From the NCBI GenBank assembly GCA_050633525.1, contig JBOEGR010000028.1, positions 10,297 through 74,296 on the forward strand: a DNA stretch of 64,000 nt. The letters run 5' to 3'. The notes below the pieces were generated by a model. The model did not search any database. It had not been told where the DNA came from and saw only the letters and a program-made list of their open reading frames with translations. This document shows, piece after piece, positions 60,048-64,000 of the stretch (its first letter is position 1; every line of letters begins with the position of its first letter). The stretch is from CANLBN01 sp050633525 (GTDB lineage Bacteria; Pseudomonadota; Gammaproteobacteria; Pseudomonadales; Cellvibrionaceae). Made by a program: the position numbers and the translations under genes.

Positions 60048-61115
60048 ATGGAAAATTTAAAAACGCTAACTGATGAAGCGTTAAGTCTTGTTGATAATGC
60101 CAGTGAACTTTCGGTGCTTGACCAAGTTCGTGTTGATTACCTTGGCAAAAAAGGCCAGATAACTGCGTTATTAAAAACCTTAGGCCAGTTATCCAATGAA
60201 GAGCGCCCAGCAGCGGGTGCAAAAATTAACGAAGCCAAACAGCAAGTACAAGAGGCTATTGCTCAGAAAAAAAATAGTCTTGAGCAGGCCAGTATAGATG
60301 CCAAATTAGCGTCCGAAAAAATTGACGTGACTCTTGAAGGTCGCAACGCAAGCCGTGGCGGTTTACACCCTGTTACAAAAACATTGGCGCGAATTGAAGC
60401 TATTTTTAGCTCAGTTGGGTACAAGGTCGAGAAAGGCCCAGAAGTAGAAGACGATTATCACAATTTTGAAGCCCTCAATATTCCTTCACATCATCCTGCG
60501 CGTGCAATGCATGACACTTTTTATATCGATAAAACCAGTATGGGTTTCGTAAAGGAGTCGAGTGAGCTAGACGCAGAATACGTACTACGAACGCATACCT
60601 CGCCCGTGCAAGTCCGTGTCATGGAAAGCGCAATGAAAGCCGAAGGTCCGCCTATTCGTGTTGTTTGCCCAGGCCGTGTATATCGTTGTGATTCGGATTT
60701 AACGCATACGCCGATGTTCCATCAAGTGGAAGGTTTAGTGATTGATACCAATATCAGTTTTGCTGATTTAAAAGGTACAGTTGATCAGTTCTTGAAAAGT
60801 TTTTTTGAGGCTGATGTGCCGGTTCGTTTCCGTCCGTCTTATTTTCCTTTTACAGAGCCTTCTGCTGAAGTCGATATTCAGTGTACAAATTGTGGCGGTG
60901 ATGGTTGTCGAGTTTGTAGTCATACTGGTTGGTTGGAAGTCATGGGTTGCGGCATGGTGCACCCAAATGTATTTGAAGCCAGCGGTATCGATACGGAAAC
61001 CTACAGTGGTTTTGCCTTCGGTATGGGTGTAGAGCGTTTAGCCATGTTGCGTTATGGCGTGAATGACCTTCGATTATTTTTTGAAAATGATTTGAAATTT
61101 TTAGAACAGTTTTAA
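60048..61115 (+). CDS. pheS: Phenylalanyl-tRNA synthetase alpha subunit
   Basis: PheS carries the class II active site of the (alpha-beta)2 enzyme. N-terminal coiled coil (LDQVRVDYLGKKGQITALLKTLGQL), then GGLHPVTKTLARIE, the motif region DDYHNFEALNIPSHHPARAMHDTFYI, RTHTSPVQVRVME, VCPGRVYRCDSDLTHTPMFHQVEGL, a zinc-ribbon-like CTNCGGDGCRVC and GFAFGMGVERLAMLRYGVNDLRLFF. I prefer ATG 60048 (MENLKTL, the usual family start) with AAGAGA eight bases upstream, over ATG 60042. A short acidic insertion (about residues 160-175) follows the FYID segment. Confidence 0.97.
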   Translation: MENLKTLTDEALSLVDNASELSVLDQVRVDYLGKKGQITALLKTLGQLSNEERPAAGAKINEAKQQVQEAIAQKKNSLEQASIDAKLASEKIDVTLEGRNASRGGLHPVTKTLARIEAIFSSVGYKVEKGPEVEDDYHNFEALNIPSHHPARAMHDTFYIDKTSMGFVKESSELDAEYVLRTHTSPVQVRVMESAMKAEGPPIRVVCPGRVYRCDSDLTHTPMFHQVEGLVIDTNISFADLKGTVDQFLKSFFEADVPVRFRPSYFPFTEPSAEVDIQCTNCGGDGCRVCSHTGWLEVMGCGMVHPNVFEASGIDTETYSGFAFGMGVERLAMLRYGVNDLRLFFENDLKFLEQF

Positions 61116-61188
61116 TTATTTGATATAAAAAAATTATTAAATGCCTTTTAAAAGGCCTATTTATTTATAAAAATTAGTAAAGGTTATC

Positions 61189-63582
61189 ATGAAAATAAGT
61201 GAATCCTGGTTAAGAGAATGGGTGAATCCAGAGCTCAATACAGCAGAACTCTCAGAGCAAATGACAATGGCGGGTTTAGAGGTGGACGGTATTGAACCGG
61301 TTGCCGCCGATTTTAGTGGCGTCATCGTAGGCGAAATTTTATTTGCTGAGCAACACCAAGACGCTGATAAATTACGCGTGTGCCAAGTGGCTGGTGCTAA
61401 CGGAGAAATTTTCCAAGTGGTTTGCGGTGCGCCCAATGCGCGCGTCGGTATTAAAATTCCTTTTGCAACAGTTGGCGCTGTATTGCCCGGTGATTTTAAA
61501 ATTAAGAAAGCCAAATTGCGTGGCGTTGAATCATTTGGCATGCTGTGTGCGCAAACAGAGTTACAGTTAGGTAGTGACGATGATGGTCTTTGGGAGTTGG
61601 CAAATGATGCGCCAGTAGGGACTGACCTCCGTGAATACCTACAATTAAATGATAACTGTATTGAAGTCGATCTTACTCCAAATCGTAGCGATTGTTTGTC
61701 ACTCAAGGGAGTGGCTCGTGAAGTTGCTGTATTGAATCGATTATCTGTTTCTTCGCCAGATATCCCTGCAGTGCCCTCAGTAATCGAGGACACCTTATCA
61801 ATTACTTTAGAAAGCCCCAAGGATTGTCCTCGCTATGCTGGGCGAATTATTCGTGGAGTGGATTTATCCTTACCGACACCTCTATGGATGCAAGAGCGTT
61901 TGCGTCGAGCGGGTATTGGTTCTAAAGATATCGCTATTGATACCACCAATTATGTTTTGCTGGAGTTGGGTCAACCGATGCATGCTTTTGACCTCGCCAC
62001 TTTAGAGGAGGGGATCGTTGTCAGGCGCGCGCAAGATAAAGAGGCTTTATCTCTGTTGAATGATCAGTCCGTAGAATTAAACGACAATGTACTGGTCATT
62101 GCCGATAAGCAAAAAGCTTTAGCCATGGCCGGTGTGATGGGTGGTAGCGCAAGCGCGGTGAGCGACACGACAAAAGATATTTTTTTAGAGAGCGCCTTCT
62201 TTGTGCCAACCTCTATTGCTGGGCGTGCTCGTGCCTTTGGTTTGCATACAGACTCGTCTCACCGTTTTGAGCGTGGTGTTGATTATAAGTTACAAGAGCA
62301 GGCCATTGAGCGTGCAACACGTTTAATCATTGATGTGGCAGGTGGTCAACCTGGCCCTGTTAGCGTAGCAGAAGCCGAACACGCTATCTTAAATGAGAGA
62401 ACCGTCGAGTTACGCCGCGAACGTATCTTCTTAGGTCTCGGTTTTGAAATGGCTGATGATGAAGTGCTCGATATTTTAACTCGCCTTGGTTTGAATTTAG
62501 TTAGCCAAGATGAGCACTCTTGGACTTTGGCGGTCCCAAGCTACCGCTTCGATATTAATATCGAAGCCGACCTCCTAGAAGAGCTCGCCCGTGTGTACGG
62601 CTATAATCGTTTGCCCACAACTAGTTTGACTATGGCGATGGATTTACCCATGCATCAAGAGTCGTTAATTGGTCTTGGTGCTGTACAGTCGGAGTTAATA
62701 GCTAGGGGCTACCAAGAAGCAGTATGTTATAGCTTTGTTGATTTTAAATTACAGCAACTGCTAGACCCAAGCACCCAACCAATACAGCTACAAAACCCAA
62801 TTAGTAGTGATATGGGTGTTATGCGAACATCCTTATGGCAAGGTTTATTAGGCGCATTGGTTCACAACGTCAATCGCCAACAATCACGAGTACGCCTATT
62901 CGAGACAGGCTTACGCTTTCTACCGGCACAATCACCACAAAACCCGACAGACAAGCCTTTGCAGCAAATCATGGTAGCAGGCCTTATTTATGGCCAACGC
63001 CAACCGGAAAGTTGGATAGAAAAAGCTGAGCCAGTCGACTTTTATGATATTAAAGGTGACGTTGAAGCCTTGCTAAAACTGACAGCACAAAACGACTTTA
63101 CTTTTTCTGCTGCCCCGCACCCTGCATTACACCCTGGGCAAGCGGCAGATATTAGCTTAAATGGTCGAGTTGTGGGGTATCTGGGGGCACTACATCCCCA
63201 AATTCAGAAGTCTCTCGATATTAATCAAGCTGTTTATCTATTCGAAATAGAGCAATCTGCCCTCGATGATGCACAGTTACCTAGTTTTGAACCATTATCA
63301 CGTTTCCCCGAGGTTAGACGCGATTTAGCCGTTATTGTGGACCAGACACTGGCAGTTTCTGAGCTTGAGTCTACAGTAAAAGAAGCGGCGGGGGCCTTGT
63401 TAACAAACTTAAAGGTGTTTGACGTGTATGTGGGCAAAGGTATTGATTCGCATAGAAAAAGTGTTGCTTTGGGCTTGACCTTTCAGGATCTTTCCCGCAC
63501 TCTTACCGATGACGAAATAACCACCGCTTACGACAATGTCGTTGCGTCGCTAAAAAGCAGCTTTAACGCCGAATTGCGCTGA
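61189..63582 (+). CDS. pheT: Phenylalanyl-tRNA synthetase beta subunit
   Basis: The beta subunit provides tRNA binding and editing. Domains in order: EMAP-II-type tRNA-binding domain (about residues 40-150), B3/B4 editing domain (about 210-380), B5 domain, a catalytic-core-like domain, and the FDX-ACB anticodon-binding domain at the C-terminus (PLSRFPEVRRDLAVIVDQTLAV). MKISESWLREWVNPELNTAELSEQMTMAGLEVDGIEPV is the standard start. Length 797 is normal. It is 73 bases after pheS; a perfect GCCTTTTAAAAGGC palindrome lies between. Confidence 0.97.
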   Translation: MKISESWLREWVNPELNTAELSEQMTMAGLEVDGIEPVAADFSGVIVGEILFAEQHQDADKLRVCQVAGANGEIFQVVCGAPNARVGIKIPFATVGAVLPGDFKIKKAKLRGVESFGMLCAQTELQLGSDDDGLWELANDAPVGTDLREYLQLNDNCIEVDLTPNRSDCLSLKGVAREVAVLNRLSVSSPDIPAVPSVIEDTLSITLESPKDCPRYAGRIIRGVDLSLPTPLWMQERLRRAGIGSKDIAIDTTNYVLLELGQPMHAFDLATLEEGIVVRRAQDKEALSLLNDQSVELNDNVLVIADKQKALAMAGVMGGSASAVSDTTKDIFLESAFFVPTSIAGRARAFGLHTDSSHRFERGVDYKLQEQAIERATRLIIDVAGGQPGPVSVAEAEHAILNERTVELRRERIFLGLGFEMADDEVLDILTRLGLNLVSQDEHSWTLAVPSYRFDINIEADLLEELARVYGYNRLPTTSLTMAMDLPMHQESLIGLGAVQSELIARGYQEAVCYSFVDFKLQQLLDPSTQPIQLQNPISSDMGVMRTSLWQGLLGALVHNVNRQQSRVRLFETGLRFLPAQSPQNPTDKPLQQIMVAGLIYGQRQPESWIEKAEPVDFYDIKGDVEALLKLTAQNDFTFSAAPHPALHPGQAADISLNGRVVGYLGALHPQIQKSLDINQAVYLFEIEQSALDDAQLPSFEPLSRFPEVRRDLAVIVDQTLAVSELESTVKEAAGALLTNLKVFDVYVGKGIDSHRKSVALGLTFQDLSRTLTDDEITTAYDNVVASLKSSFNAELR

Positions 63583-63705
63583 TAATCGTTTAATTTAACG
63601 ATTACTCTCCTATTTGGTCATTAATGGGAACCTTCTTGTAGAAAGGGAAGGTTCTGAATTAAAGCTGTCGACAAATAAAAACGACCAATAACAAGAGGGT
63701 ATCTC

Positions 63706-64000
63706 GTGTCAGATGCATTAACAAAGGCAGAGTTGGCTGAAAAGCTATACGAAGACCTTGGTTTAAACAAGCGCGAAGCTAAAGAGCTGGTTGAGCTATT
63801 TTTTGAAGAAATACGAGGTTCTCTGGAGCACAATGAGCAAGTGAAGCTCTCCGGCTTTGGAAACTTCGACTTAAGGGACAAGAAGCAACGTCCCGGACGC
63901 AATCCTAAAACGGGTGAAGAAATACCGATCTCAGCAAGACGAGTCGTTACCTTTCGCCCAGGGCAAAAGTTAAAAGCCCGAGTAGAGGCCTATGCTGGAA
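63706..64000 (+). CDS. ihfA: Integration host factor subunit alpha (partial, cut by window end)
   Basis: The frame begins with GTG at 63706, with AGAGGG seven to eight bases upstream, and reads SDALTKAELAEKLYEDLGLN, then KREAKELVELFFEEIRGSLEHNEQVKLSGFGNFDLRDKKQRPGRNPKTGEEIPISARRVVTFRPGQKLKARVEAYAG. This is the HU/IHF fold, with the alpha-type FGNFDLRDKKQRPGRNPKTGEEI arm. Position after pheT is conserved. Its partner subunit gene ihfB is in the same window at 29793. The last few codons lie beyond the window. Confidence 0.96.
   Translation, partial: MSDALTKAELAEKLYEDLGLNKREAKELVELFFEEIRGSLEHNEQVKLSGFGNFDLRDKKQRPGRNPKTGEEIPISARRVVTFRPGQKLKARVEAYAG

Noticed and set aside
61143..61156. GCCTTTTAAAAGGC palindrome between pheS and pheT as a terminator
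   Set aside because: No loop bases beyond the palindrome itself and no T-run directly after it; pheT needs read-through.

Overview
The window reads as a stretch of chromosome from a marine-type gammaproteobacterium of moderate to low GC, on the Pseudomonadales/Cellvibrionales/Oceanospirillales side. This is inferred from gene content: acnB; the operon mtaD-ubiG-mupP-yciK; gyrA followed by pheA, tyrA, aroA, cmk, rpsA, ihfB, lapA, lapB; and thrS-infC-rpmI-rplT-pheS-pheT-ihfA. I cannot name a genus. Nearly all flanking genes are housekeeping genes. The central block (about 32.9-55 kb) is visibly AT-richer and is a surface polysaccharide (O-antigen type) locus. It lies between the ihfB/lapAB block and thrS-ihfA, much like the Pseudomonas O-antigen locus that starts after ihfB and ends with wbpM.

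Left part (1-15 kb): a long AcnB, a LysR regulator, small envelope proteins, an Xre/MbcA/ParS-type antitoxin gene without a toxin, a divergent lldD/lldR lactate module with two near-identical operators, miaE, a small copper/thiol-redox group (Sco, PCuAC, a CPC-motif thioredoxin-like protein), then the leftward mtaD-ubiG-mupP-yciK operon (methylthioadenosine salvage, ubiquinone, peptidoglycan recycling).

Middle-left (15-32.9 kb): a DUF1127 protein, gyrA, pheA-tyrA-aroA (aromatic amino acids; serC and hisC, which often lie here, are absent), cysDN (sulfate activation), comEA, pyrF, cmk, rpsA, ihfB, lapA-lapB. Two intergenic regions carry hairpins that expose AGGA in the loop: a 50-bp exact tandem repeat after rpsA, and a probable CsrA/RsmA-binding small RNA after lapB with a strong terminator. 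A tRNA-Asn with a near-consensus promoter follows.

Polysaccharide locus (32.9-56.2 kb): a UDP-GlcNAc/GalNAc dehydrogenase and a C4-epimerase (UDP-GalNAcA supply); a nonulosonic-acid-like module (NeuB, NeuC, methyltransferase, D-2-hydroxyacid dehydrogenase, NanA/DapA-fold aldolase, NeuA) with a putative transferase; Wzx; tailoring enzymes; an EpsG-like polymerase; three glycosyltransferases; a reductase/epimerase; a WbpM-type 4,6-dehydratase. The initiating sugar transferase and the Wzz chain-length regulator are on the opposite strand. The aldolase/dehydrogenase/methyltransferase insertion between neuC and neuA is the best candidate here for undescribed chemistry.

Right part (56.2-64 kb): tRNA-Val(GAC), thrS, infC (non-standard ATT start), a ~142-bp imperfect inverted repeat filling much of the infC-rpmI gap, rpmI, rplT, pheS, pheT, and the start of ihfA (GTG start, cut by the window end).
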